From: Hymenobacter taeanensis
Lineage (GTDB): Bacteria > Bacteroidota > Bacteroidia > Cytophagales > Hymenobacteraceae
Direction: 5' to 3'
DNA: 64,000 nucleotides
Assembly: GCF_013137895.1 (NCBI RefSeq)
Contig: NZ_CP053538.1
Span: 4,495,001-4,559,000, forward strand
The position numbers and the translations under genes are program-made. Positions 46,501 through 54,233 of the stretch are shown here, one piece after another (the first letter of the stretch is position 1; each line of letters opens with the position of its first letter). Below the pieces are notes generated by a model that was not told the DNA's origin, made no database searches, and was given only the letters and a program-made list of their open reading frames with translations.

Positions 46501-46821
46501 AATGTTTAACGGGGTGAAGAGTGTGTGCAGCACCTGGCCTAGTGGTTGGCCGGCGGCCGTAATAGACACCCGGCGCCCGGCGCCAATCAGCTGCCGGCTG
46601 TACTGAAAGCGTACGTTGGTCTGGCTCTCAATCTTGTTGAGTACCGAATGCACGGTTTCGTCCTGGGCAACCAGCGTGATGGGCTGCTCCAATACGTCTT
46701 GCGCCCTAGTGGGCAAGGCCGTGGCGGTAGCCATACTGCTCAGCAGCGTGATGCACAGGGGCTGCAACAGGGCAGCGCGGGTAAGTAAATGAGGTGGGGG
46801 GAAGTGTAGGGGATTTTTCAT
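43546..46821 (-). CDS. SusC/RagA outer-membrane transporter with STN signalling domain (unit 2)
   Basis: This 1091-residue protein starts MKNPLHFPPPHLLTRAALL. An STN domain lies at about 50-115 (HSVLNKIESQTNVRFQYSRQ) and a carboxypeptidase-like domain follows. The SusC signature SEVVVVGYGTQRKQDVTGAVA, plug and barrel close it, ending LALGLNVNF. The STN domain is the part that contacts FecR-type anti-sigma factors, matching the FecR and sigma genes just upstream. Start at 46821 is chosen for a signal-peptide-like N terminus; 26 more codons are open upstream. It heads unit 2. Confidence 0.95.
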   Translation of the reverse strand: MKNPLHFPPPHLLTRAALLQPLCITLLSSMATATALPTRAQDVLEQPITLVAQDETVHSVLNKIESQTNVRFQYSRQLIGAGRRVSITAAGQPLGQVLHTLFTPLNIAYEPFASGIILRPAALADVTITGRVVDEKGAGLPGVNVVVKGSATGTQTDLEGRYTLVAPDNGTLVFSFIGYTSQEVAIGGRTTVDVNLAPDSQALSEVVVVGYGTQRKQDVTGAVARIEGEEIVNQPVQTPTQALQGKTAGVQITTDGTPNAQPVVRIRGTGTLLAGANPLYVVDGVQTTDIRNLSNSDIETIDVLKDASAAAIYGVRGANGVIIVTTKKGKQGKPVLSYNTTIGFKQAAHLVKMADAGQYIEYLRSTSPNVTIPTTTADTDWYDQLLRRAMYQNHNLAVSGANESVRYYFSGNILQDDGLAINNKFSRLTVRSNTDFTISPKFSINSQASFSRANTRDVNFGTAFQNSYRAAPIITAKEGGRYGNTSAFGNVGNPLLDIEKNNNRSYENRLQGNVGLNFLPIEGLTLRSAINVDLSFNNRRVYNYQYLNDEQTFLAAGGNQRNPQSSLDVTQINSSRYLWENTATYQRVFAEKHNLTVLAGTVMEEGNTNSLSGSRRNVPEDPNQWYLGTGDPNTSVNGSPVLGKDRRLSFLGRINYAFADKYLLTTNVRYDGTSKFNSSQRWGLFPSLGLGWVLTEEGFLKDQNVLNFLKLRASYGQLGNDQIDANAYITTADVNIPYVFNNAPVLGAVISQIKDRDVRWEVTTEYDAAVEFATLNNHLTGELTYYRKTTTDALIPVNIPALFGDPNNQYITNAADISNRGVEAALTWRNNVGDDFSYNFGVNATFNKNRIEALNGGQALFGGANNVTRSGNGVAAGSFYVLKAVGVFQNQAEIDAYPKYTFLTPQPGDLKYADTNGDGVIDPNDRVYAGSYQPPMYFGINGGLNYKGLDFSFVFSGNVNNDVYNYKRQASNAVTDNIESDFANNRWTPTNPSQTDPFAIRSNTPNSTYFIESGSYIRLNNLVLGYTIPADLTKRAHISSLRVFATGQNLFTITNYSGFTPELPGGPLDAGIEATTYPTSRTLALGLNVNF

Positions 46822-46987
46822 GCGTAAGGTGGGATTGGGAAAACTCACGGCACTGAACAGGTCGCGGGGAAACCGGAAACCACGTGTCAGCTCAGGCAAC
46901 TCAGCTGGCCACTAACGATTCCGTAGTTGCGGGTACAATGAGGGTTTTATATACTCATAGGCAAGAAAAAAGTGAGCTGCAGGTGGC

Positions 46988-48013
46988 CTAGCGAACTACG
47001 CAGCCGGGGCTGCGGAACAGAATATGGGTTTCAGATTTCTTATAAGAAGCGCCCATAGTTTTGCAAAGCACATTGAGCTTATGGTAGAGCGACTCATCAC
47101 TTAGGTTCAGGGTAACGGTGCAGTTAGCCAATTGGGCAGGGTCATACTGAATATCAACGCCGTAGGCCTCTTCCAGGGCTGACAGCACCTCCGTCACCGG
47201 TCGGTCATCGAATACAAACGATTGCGGAGTGATCTGCACTGGCTGGGCCACCAGCTGCCGCTGCAGCTCATGGCGCACCGGCGAGTACACTGCTTGCTGG
47301 TTGGGCAACACCACCACCGCCTTAGGTAAGCTGCCCCCCCCTAACGATGTCGCGGCCAGCGGGTTTACGCGCACCCGGCCAGTTCTTACCTTCACCACTA
47401 CCGGTTCAGCCCCATCGGGGGCGCGCACCAGGAAGCTGGTACCCAGCACCGTTGTCACCACGTTGTTGGTGTATACCCGGAACGGATGCGCTTTATCAGG
47501 GTGAATATCGAAGAAGGCCTCCCCTCTCAGGTATACGGTGCGGTGGGCCGCTGCAAAACGGCGCGGGTACTTTAGCTGGCCCTGAGGTGACACTTGCACA
47601 GTGCTGCCATCGGTGAGGTGAATGGTTTGGGGTTGCGCCGTAGTATTTACAAATAACTGCCAATCAGCTGCTTGCTGAACTACAGCAGCAGGACCTGTAG
47701 TGGGCCGGGTAAGCCACTGCTGAGCACCAACCCCAAGGCCCAACGCCAGCAGCGCCGCCGCTGCCCACCCGATGCCACCCGCGTACCAGCGCCGACTGGT
47801 TGGCTGACTCGAATCTTCAGCGTCGAGAGACTGGGCTTCAATGCGCTGCCAGAGCTCTGCCCGCAGCTGTTCGCGCTCAGCCGGACTGAGCGTAAGCGGA
47901 GGCTGCTGGTGGCCTAGCAGGCTATACCATTGCTCCACCACTCGCCTTTCGTCGGGCGTACATTCACCTTGCTGATAGCGCTGCAGAAGGTAGAGAAAGT
48001 CAGTTTGCTTCAT
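46988..48013 (-). CDS. FecR-family anti-sigma/signal transducer
   Basis: This 341-residue inner-membrane protein has a cytoplasmic N terminus (MKQTDFLYLLQRYQQGECTP), one membrane helix at about 78-100 (GIGWAAAALLALGLGVGAQQWL) and a periplasmic FecR domain. The FecR domain is visible in VNTTAQPQTIHLTDGSTVQV and GEAFFDIHPDKAHPFRVYT. The C-terminal DUF4974-like region closes it (FVFDDRPVTEVLSALEEAY). It would sense the STN domain of the unit 2 SusC and control the sigma factor next door. An eight-G tract lies in the coding strand (47334-47341, reading SLGGGSL), a place where slippage would inactivate it. Confidence 0.92.
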   Translation of the reverse strand: MKQTDFLYLLQRYQQGECTPDERRVVEQWYSLLGHQQPPLTLSPAEREQLRAELWQRIEAQSLDAEDSSQPTSRRWYAGGIGWAAAALLALGLGVGAQQWLTRPTTGPAAVVQQAADWQLFVNTTAQPQTIHLTDGSTVQVSPQGQLKYPRRFAAAHRTVYLRGEAFFDIHPDKAHPFRVYTNNVVTTVLGTSFLVRAPDGAEPVVVKVRTGRVRVNPLAATSLGGGSLPKAVVVLPNQQAVYSPVRHELQRQLVAQPVQITPQSFVFDDRPVTEVLSALEEAYGVDIQYDPAQLANCTVTLNLSDESLYHKLNVLCKTMGASYKKSETHILFRSPGCVVR

Positions 48014-48192
48014 AGCGTATCAGCGAAACACAGGCAGCGGGTTATTGATACAGTCGATTAACTCGGCTGTATCCCTAGTCTGCAATTAAATTTTTTCTAA
48101 AAAAGATGCAGCTATACCCCAGCAGGGCAGCCATTTGCTTGGCAAAGGCCCTAAATATCCTTATTTAATTCCTTCAACATCAGTCACTTGTC

Positions 48193-48804
48193 TTATAACA
48201 TCACTACCAGCAGCAGTACCGCCAGAAAATCGCGCAGGCTCACCCGTAATACCTTCAGGGCTCGGGTGAGGTGATACTCCACGGTTTTGCGGGAGATGTT
48301 GAGGCGCACGGCTATTTCAGGCACCGATTGGTGCTCCAGCCGGCTCAACCGAAACACCTCACGGGTGTGCTCGGGCAGCCGCATCAGGCTGTTTACCAGG
48401 GCCAGAGAAAGGTCGTCGGCCGCTACGGTTTCCTCGGTGCTGTGGTCTTCGGGCGCTACTTGCAGGCGGGTGCGCTCTTGGTAGTTAACCTGCGTGAGCC
48501 GGGCCTTGAGCACATCTATCACCCGGTATTTTATTGCCTTTAGTAAATAGGGCTGCAGGGTCTGGATATCCTGGGTGTGCCGTTTGAGCCAGAGTGCGGC
48601 AAATAAGTCTTGCACAATTTCCTCGGCGGCTTCCCGGGAGCTGAGCTTGCGGTAGGCCACGGCCAGCAGCTGCTCCCAATACCGCGCATAAATTTCTGCA
48701 AAGGCCTGCTTATCATCTGCCCGCAATGCCCGCACCAGGGCCTCATCGGTACAGGCGGCGTACAACTGGTGGGGCTTGAGTGATGGAGGTTGGGACGAAG
48801 GCAT
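48193..48804 (-). CDS. ECF RNA polymerase sigma factor
   Basis: This 203-residue sigma-70 family protein has region 2 (FAEIYARYWEQLLAVAYRKLSSREAAEEIVQD; cited in part) and region 4 (LPEHTREVFRLSRLEHQSVPEIAVRLNISRKTVEYHL; cited in part), as in Bacteroidota ECF factors paired with FecR. Start 48804 (MPSSQPPSLKP) is favoured because a TACGTTTG promoter box lies at 48820-48827, inside the longer frame. It is 179 bp upstream of FecR and probably directs transcription of unit 2. Confidence 0.93.
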   Translation of the reverse strand: MPSSQPPSLKPHQLYAACTDEALVRALRADDKQAFAEIYARYWEQLLAVAYRKLSSREAAEEIVQDLFAALWLKRHTQDIQTLQPYLLKAIKYRVIDVLKARLTQVNYQERTRLQVAPEDHSTEETVAADDLSLALVNSLMRLPEHTREVFRLSRLEHQSVPEIAVRLNISRKTVEYHLTRALKVLRVSLRDFLAVLLLVVML

Positions 48805-48819
48805 GGGCGCGCGGCAAGA

Positions 48820-48827
48820 CAAACGTA
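48820..48827 (-). promoter_or_regulatory. -7 box (TACGTTTG) of the ECF sigma gene
   Basis: Perfect TAnnTTTG match 15 nt before the chosen ATG (48804). It would give a short leader and excludes the upstream in-frame ATG at 48831. Confidence 0.6.
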
Positions 48828-49007
48828 GCATACTTCTCAGCAGGCTCTACCCAAATCCGGTTGCAAGCCTGCAGCTGTAGTCGTTGCCGGATGTATACGG
48901 GGCAACCCGGTAGTTTGGTGCCGGCAGGGCTGGCTCCTGAAAAATTGGTTATACGGGAGCGACTTGCACCAGCTAACTTGCTGCCCTGCTTATCTACTTA
49001 TTACGCG

Positions 49008-49361
49008 TTGCCTACCTCCTTAGCACCCGCTAAACTCTTGTTCATCTGCAGCCAAAACCGTTGGCGCAGCCTCACGGCAGAACGGCTCTTTGACGGCCAC
49101 CCCACCTACGAAGCCCGCTCGGCGGGTACTGAGCCGGGTGCCCGCGTGCGGGTTACGGCCGGGCACCTGGGCTGGGCCGATGTGGTGCTGGTAATGGAAC
49201 GCAAGCACACTGATATTCTGCGGCAAAAATTTGGCGATGCCTTGGCCGGCAAGCTTATCATCAACCTGCGTATTCCCGACAAGTTTCAGTTCATGGATCA
49301 CATCCTGCAAGACCTGCTCCGGGAGCGAGTGCGGGAACATATCGGGCCTGATGCGTTGTAG
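49008..49361 (+). CDS. small low-molecular-weight PTP-like phosphatase
   Basis: This protein of about 117 residues has the LMW-PTP P-loop near its N terminus: KLLFICSQNRWRSLTAE contains C(X)5RS with the catalytic Cys. The remainder fits the short, one-domain branch (GHPTYEARSAGTEP ... GWADVVLVMERKHTDILRQK ... IPDKFQFMD; the Asp in IPDKF may be the general acid). No ATG precedes the P-loop at a usable distance, so a TTG at 49008 is the proposed start; a longer frame from 48780 overlaps the sigma gene antisense and looks unlike the family. Substrate is unknown. The start is uncertain, the family call is firm. Confidence 0.7.
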   Translation: MPTSLAPAKLLFICSQNRWRSLTAERLFDGHPTYEARSAGTEPGARVRVTAGHLGWADVVLVMERKHTDILRQKFGDALAGKLIINLRIPDKFQFMDHILQDLLRERVREHIGPDAL

Positions 49362-49420
49362 CAACGCCAGGCCATGCTGCGCTTGCACAACCTCTAGGCC
49401 TGGGGCTCGTTTAGCGGCTC

Positions 49421-50365
49421 ATGCAGTACATGATTTTTGCTATTATCGTCGTGGTGGTGGCCTTTTTATTCTACCGCTACGTCACCCGAGAATCGCGGGT
49501 GAAACAGCAGGCGCTATCCGAAGATTTCCCCGTCAGCTGGCGGCAGATTCTCTCGGAAAGGGTAGCTTTCTATCTGTCCCTCACGGCCAACGACAGACAA
49601 CGTTTCGAGAAGAAAATCCAAGTATTTCTGGCTCAAACCCGCGTAACAGGAATCGAGACTGAAATTGATGATACCACCCGAGTGCTGGTGGCAGCTTCGG
49701 CTATCATTCCCGTGTTCGGCTTTCCTGATTGGGAGTATGGCAACCTAAGCGAAGTGCTGGTAGTGCCCGACGCCTGGACTCAGCAACGCGACCCTAATAA
49801 GGAATATGCAGGCCTGGAAGGCACCCTGCTTGGCAGCGTACAGGGTTTCCAGACTTCGCACTACATGCGTCTTTCCAAAACCTCTTTAGAGCAGGGCTTC
49901 AAAGATGCCCTCGATAAGCAGAATGTAGGCATTCATGAGTTTGCGCACCTGCTGGATGAGGCCGATGGTGTAATTGATGGGGTGCCCGGCGTAGCGCTTC
50001 CCGCCGAGCTGCGGCCAGAATGGGAGGCCGTGATGCAGCGCGAAATAGCCGCCATCAGGGCGGGCAACTCTGAAATAAACAACTACGCGGGCACCAATGA
50101 GGCAGAGTTCTTTGCGGTGGTAACGGAATATTTCTTTGAGAAACCCGAAAAGCTGCAGGAGCACCACCCCGAACTTTATCAGCTGTTGAGCCGGGCTCTG
50201 CGCCAAAATCCCAAGAAGCGCTTCCTGCGCTTTGCCATTGACCCGCGCGAGTGGATCCGGAGCCTCCGCTCCCGCCGCAAGTTCGGCCGCAACGACCCCT
50301 GCCCCTGCGGAAGCGGCAAGAAGTACAAAGACTGCCACTTACAGCAACAGTCACAAGCCGCTTAA
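49421..50365 (+). CDS. MtfA/M90-type zinc peptidase with N-terminal membrane helix and C-terminal SEC-C motif
   Basis: This 314-residue protein begins with a membrane anchor (MQYMIFAIIVVVVAFLFYRY) and continues as an MtfA-like metallopeptidase. The zinc motif HEFAH is in VGIHEFAHLLDEADG, and a downstream Glu in NEAEFFAVVTEYFFEKPE serves as the third ligand region. The last 30 residues form a SEC-C zinc motif (RNDPCPCGSGKKYKDCH). E. coli MtfA (YeeI) lacks both the anchor and the SEC-C tail, so this is a three-part arrangement. Either ATG (49421 or 49430) could be used. A hairpin terminator follows. Confidence 0.82.
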   Translation: MQYMIFAIIVVVVAFLFYRYVTRESRVKQQALSEDFPVSWRQILSERVAFYLSLTANDRQRFEKKIQVFLAQTRVTGIETEIDDTTRVLVAASAIIPVFGFPDWEYGNLSEVLVVPDAWTQQRDPNKEYAGLEGTLLGSVQGFQTSHYMRLSKTSLEQGFKDALDKQNVGIHEFAHLLDEADGVIDGVPGVALPAELRPEWEAVMQREIAAIRAGNSEINNYAGTNEAEFFAVVTEYFFEKPEKLQEHHPELYQLLSRALRQNPKKRFLRFAIDPREWIRSLRSRRKFGRNDPCPCGSGKKYKDCHLQQQSQAA

Positions 50366-50401
50366 GCCCCCTTCAGCTAGCATTCATGTGGTATCCGGCA
50401 C

Positions 50402-50445
50402 AAAAGCCCGTCATGTCAAGCATAAGCGAGACATGACGGGCTTTT
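50402..50445. terminator. bidirectional hairpin after the peptidase gene
   Basis: AAAAGCCCGTCATGTC (50402-50417) pairs perfectly with GACATGACGGGCTTTT (50430-50445) around a 12-nt loop. It lies between convergent stops. Confidence 0.88.
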
Positions 50446-50512
50446 AGCTGGTTTATAGCATTCTAGGCCACCCTAACCAGGGTGATGTGCGAAGCTACTG
50501 ACGTTGGTCAGC

Positions 50513-51310
50513 TCACACTTTTTGGGTTTCCCGTTGGCGGTTAGCTACCTGCTCAAACCGCTCCTGGTATTTCGTGTGGTTGGTGCCCATAAGCCGGTCC
50601 CACCAGTTAAAGTACAAGCCGTAGTTACCCTTTACCAACTGGTGGTGCATGTTATGGTGGGTACTGGTGTTGTGCAGCCGGCCGAAGCGCGTGCGCAAGA
50701 ACCTGGCTGGGTAGGGCTCGTAGCCAAGGTGGCCTAGCACGTTCATGGCCATCATATACGTAAGGAAGGCTACTATTGCAACGGGGTGCAAGGGCAGCAC
50801 AAACACCAACAGCGGAAATATACCCGCTTCCACTATTGCCTCTAAGGGGTGAAAGGCAAACGCAGCCCACGGGGATGGATTCGTGGACAGGTGGTGTACC
50901 CGGTGAACATGATGGTATACGCCCGGCAGGTGCATAAATCGGTGGGTCCAGTAGAAATACGTGTCGTGGGCGAGAATGGCAAGGAGGGTACTACCCCCTA
51001 CGTACGGCCATCCATACTGGCCTATGCTCGTGTAGATGCGCGTGTAACCGGCTTGCCGCGCCGCAAAAATGCACACACCCACGGCCGCGAAAATTAGGCA
51101 CGTAAGAATGGAATAGCGAATTTCAGTACGGATGTGCTTGGCCTCGGGGAAGCGCGGCTGAATACGGCGGTGCTGCCAACGAGCCTTTTTCCAGCGCCAG
51201 AAAACCCAATAGGCCACCCCTGCGAACAGTCCGTAGCGCAGGAGCAGCATGAGCAAGTCGGCGGCGTATACCAGGCCGGCCTGCGTGGGGGTAATGAGTG
51301 CAGCTTGCAT
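50513..51310 (-). CDS. sterol desaturase/fatty acid hydroxylase family membrane enzyme
   Basis: This 265-residue polytopic membrane protein has the family's three histidine clusters: HDTYFYWTHRFMH, HHVHRVHH and HNMHHQ, which bind two irons. Such enzymes hydroxylate or desaturate lipids at the inner membrane; the substrate here is not known (carotenoid or fatty acid are possible). The start at 51310 (MQAALITPTQAG) is chosen because a TAGTTTCG box lies just upstream. It is divergent from the M2 peptidase gene. Confidence 0.9.
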   Translation of the reverse strand: MQAALITPTQAGLVYAADLLMLLLRYGLFAGVAYWVFWRWKKARWQHRRIQPRFPEAKHIRTEIRYSILTCLIFAAVGVCIFAARQAGYTRIYTSIGQYGWPYVGGSTLLAILAHDTYFYWTHRFMHLPGVYHHVHRVHHLSTNPSPWAAFAFHPLEAIVEAGIFPLLVFVLPLHPVAIVAFLTYMMAMNVLGHLGYEPYPARFLRTRFGRLHNTSTHHNMHHQLVKGNYGLYFNWWDRLMGTNHTKYQERFEQVANRQRETQKV

Positions 51311-51315
51311 ACCGG

Positions 51316-51323
51316 CGAAACTA
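51316..51323 (-). promoter_or_regulatory. -7 box (TAGTTTCG) of the hydroxylase gene
   Basis: Fits TAnnTTCG on the minus strand and ends 5 nt before the ATG at 51310, implying a very short leader. Confidence 0.5.
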
Positions 51324-51367
51324 CAATAGCCAGCGGTTAGTTCGACGCAGGAAACCGGCCAGATGCG

Positions 51368-51375
51368 TACCTTCA
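51368..51375 (+). promoter_or_regulatory. -7 box (TACCTTCA) of the M2 peptidase gene
   Basis: Near match to TAnnTTCG 38 nt before the ATG at 51414; lies back-to-back with the divergent hydroxylase promoter. Confidence 0.45.
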
Positions 51376-51413
51376 CGGTTGGTACTCACCCAAGTTTCAC
51401 CCCTTCTGTTTCC

Positions 51414-53264
51414 ATGAAGAAATACCTCCTCCCTACTCTCACGGCTGCCGTGCTTACGGCCTGCGCCCCCACCGCCAATACGCCCTCAACCACTCCTACC
51501 GCATCTACTCCCGCCCCTACTACCCAACCGGCCGCTCCCAATTGGCAGGAGCAGGCAGAGACCTTTCTAAAAGAATACTCTACGGAGTTCCAGCGCCTTT
51601 ACACGCAGTCGAGCGAGGCGGAGTGGCGCTCCAACACCCATATTGTGGCCGGCGACACTGCCAACTCGGGCGCTACGGCCCGGGCCAATGAGCGCATGGC
51701 AGCCTTCACTGGCTCCAGCGCCAATATACAGCGCCTGCGGGAACTGCTGGAGCACAAGCAGGACCTCACGGAGCTGCAGGTAAAGCAGTTGCAAACCGCG
51801 CTTTACAATGCCGCCAACTCTCCCCAGACCATTGCTGATGTGGTGAAGCGCCGCATTAAGGCCGAAACCCAGCAAACCGAAAAGCTTTACGGTTTCGACT
51901 ACAAGTACAACGGCAAATCCGTCACGACGAATGACCTCGATGAGCTGCTGCGTAAAGAGAATAACCCCCTGAAGCGTCAGCAGATTTGGGAGGCCAGCAA
52001 GGCCATCGGCCCCACGTTAAAAGATGGCCTGCTGAATCTGCGCGACCTGCGCAACCAGACTGTGCAGGCCCTCGGCTACCCCGACTACTTCTCTTACCAG
52101 GCCTCTGACTACGGTATGAGCCGGGAGGAGATGATGACGCTGGTGCGCAAAATCAATGAGGAGCTGCGCCCCCTCTACCGCGAGCTGCATACTTACGCCC
52201 GCTATGAGCTGGCCAAGAAATACGGCGTGAAGCAAGTGCCCGATTATTTGCCCGCTTCCTGGCTACCCAACCGCTGGGGCCAAGACTGGAGCGCCATGGT
52301 AGAGGTGAAAGGCCTTAACCTCGACCCAGTGCTAGCCAAAAAAGGCGCTGAGTGGCAGGTGAAACAGGCGGAGCGCTTCTACCAGAGCCTGGGTTTTCAG
52401 GCCCTGCCAGCCTCCTTCTACGAAAAGAGCAGCCTCTATCCCCTGCCTAAGGGCGCTACTTATAAGAAGAACAACCACGCCTCGGCCTGGCATATGGACC
52501 TGAACCAGGACGTGCGCAGCCTCATGAGCGTGGAAGGCAACACGGAGTGGTACGAAACGACCCACCACGAGCTAGGCCACATCTACTACTACCTCACCTA
52601 CACCAACCCCGACGTGCCCGTGCTTCTGCGCCAGGGTGCTAACCGCGGCTACCACGAAGCTATGGGCTCTCTAATGGGTTTGGCTGCTACGCAAAAGCCC
52701 TTCCTGGCAGGCTTGGGCCTTATTGACCCCAACGCTAAAACCGACCAGACCCAAACTCTGCTGAAGGAAGCCCTGAACTACGCTGTCTTCATCCCGTTTG
52801 CTTCGGGCGTGATGAGCGAATGGGAAAACAGCTTTTATGCCGATAAGCTACCCGCCGACCAGCTTAACGCGCGTTGGTGGGCGCTAGCTAAGCAGTATCA
52901 AGGCATTGTGCCACCCACCACGCGCGGCGAGCAGTACCTCGACCCCGCCACCAAGACCCACATCAACGACGACCCGGCCCAGTACTACGACTATGCCCTC
53001 TCGTACGTCATCCTGTTTCAGCTCCACGACCATATTGCCAAGAAAATTCTGAAGCAGGACCCGCACGCCACTAACTACTACGGCAGCAAAGAGGTGGGCC
53101 AGTTCCTGGCTGATATCATGCGCCCCGGTGCCAGCAAAGATTGGCGCCTGGTGCTGAAAGAGAAAACCGGCGAAGACCTGTCGGCCCGCGCGATGGTGGA
53201 GTATTTTGAGCCCCTGATGGCTTACCTGAAGCAGCAGAACAAAGGCCGTAAGTACACTATGTAG
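51414..53264 (+). CDS. M2-family (ACE-like) peptidyl-dipeptidase lipoprotein
   Basis: This 616-residue exported lipoprotein has a lipid Cys in TAAVLTACAPTAN, then a Thr/Pro-rich linker. The M2 catalytic core has zinc motif HHELGH at residues 384-389 (HExxH 385-389) and the third ligand Glu in GYHEAMGS about 25 residues later. Upstream NHASAWHMDL is also a family landmark. Angiotensin-converting-enzyme-like bacterial enzymes release C-terminal dipeptides in the periplasm. It probably recycles peptides; no operon partner is evident. The start gives a proper lipoprotein signal and excludes a longer frame. Confidence 0.92.
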   Translation: MKKYLLPTLTAAVLTACAPTANTPSTTPTASTPAPTTQPAAPNWQEQAETFLKEYSTEFQRLYTQSSEAEWRSNTHIVAGDTANSGATARANERMAAFTGSSANIQRLRELLEHKQDLTELQVKQLQTALYNAANSPQTIADVVKRRIKAETQQTEKLYGFDYKYNGKSVTTNDLDELLRKENNPLKRQQIWEASKAIGPTLKDGLLNLRDLRNQTVQALGYPDYFSYQASDYGMSREEMMTLVRKINEELRPLYRELHTYARYELAKKYGVKQVPDYLPASWLPNRWGQDWSAMVEVKGLNLDPVLAKKGAEWQVKQAERFYQSLGFQALPASFYEKSSLYPLPKGATYKKNNHASAWHMDLNQDVRSLMSVEGNTEWYETTHHELGHIYYYLTYTNPDVPVLLRQGANRGYHEAMGSLMGLAATQKPFLAGLGLIDPNAKTDQTQTLLKEALNYAVFIPFASGVMSEWENSFYADKLPADQLNARWWALAKQYQGIVPPTTRGEQYLDPATKTHINDDPAQYYDYALSYVILFQLHDHIAKKILKQDPHATNYYGSKEVGQFLADIMRPGASKDWRLVLKEKTGEDLSARAMVEYFEPLMAYLKQQNKGRKYTM

Positions 53265-53470
53265 TGCGTGTAGGCAGGCCTAGGCCCGTTACCGCAGTGC
53301 GGGAGCGGGCTTCTGCTCCAATTGTTGGTTTAGAGCCAGTTCAACCACCACCCTGGCAGCTCGTTTGTCTCACTAAGAGTCTACCTCACGTCTAATGCCT
53401 AGGTTGCCGCCTAAAAGCAGCCGCACAAGTTAGTACCACCATCAACCTCCAGTTTTCAAAGCACCACCGT

Positions 53471-54100
53471 ATGCGCACCCACACTAAAGAAACCCAAAAC
53501 AGCCTCACCCCTGATCTAGCCGCCGAAATTCTGAAGGAAGGAAATGATCGGTTTGTTAACAACCTGAAAGCAGACCGAAACCTGCTGCAGCAGGTAAATG
53601 AAACAATGAATGGGCAACACCCATTTGCTACTATTCTGAGCTGCATGGACTCCCGCACCTCTGCTGAGCTGATTTTTGATCAGGGGCTGGGCGACATTTT
53701 CAGCATTCGGATTGCCGGCAATATCCTGAACGAGGACATTTTGGGCAGCATGGAATATGCCACTAAAGTGGTAGGAACCAAGGTGATTCTAGTGTTGGGC
53801 CATACCAAATGCGGAGCTATTGTGGGAGCGTGCAACCACGTGCAATTGGGAAACCTAACCAGTCTGCTGGAAAAAATACAACCCGCTATTGATGCGGAAA
53901 AAGAAACTACCGCAGAACATAGAACGGGTACCAACCCCGACTTTGTGAATCGGGTAACTGAAAACAACGTGCACCTGACGATTGCTCAAATCAAACGAGA
54001 CAGCCCCGTTATCGCGCAACTGGTAGCCGACGAACAAATAAAAATAATTGGTGGCATCTATAACGTTGAAACGGGTAAGGTCACTTTCTACGAAGAATAG
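53471..54100 (+). CDS. beta-class carbonic anhydrase
   Basis: This 209-residue cytosolic zinc enzyme interconverts CO2 and bicarbonate. The zinc and catalytic motifs are present: CMDSR (Cys and Asp-Arg dyad) and GHTKCGAI (His and Cys). The length and the DIFSIRIAGNI stretch after the first motif match the Bacteroidota branch. It appears to be a single-gene unit with a long perfect hairpin shared with the convergent pirin gene. Confidence 0.95.
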   Translation: MRTHTKETQNSLTPDLAAEILKEGNDRFVNNLKADRNLLQQVNETMNGQHPFATILSCMDSRTSAELIFDQGLGDIFSIRIAGNILNEDILGSMEYATKVVGTKVILVLGHTKCGAIVGACNHVQLGNLTSLLEKIQPAIDAEKETTAEHRTGTNPDFVNRVTENNVHLTIAQIKRDSPVIAQLVADEQIKIIGGIYNVETGKVTFYEE

Positions 54101-54114
54101 TCATGTAGCCTTTC

Positions 54115-54181
54115 GCGCAAAAAAGAGCCAGGGGGTACAGTCATTTGCTTTATGACTGTACCCCCTGGCTCTTTTTTGCGC
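54115..54181. terminator. exceptionally long bidirectional hairpin (30-bp perfect arms)
   Basis: Arms at 54115-54144 and 54152-54181 are exact reverse complements of 30 bases, around a 7-base loop (TTGCTTT). Each arm carries AAAAAAGAGCC or GGCTCTTTTTT, so it can stop transcription in both directions between carbonic anhydrase and pirin. Confidence 0.95.
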
Positions 54182-54233
54182 TTGCATCTATCCTTGCAGT
54201 AGATGCAACGCAGCCTATTTCGCACAGAGGTAG

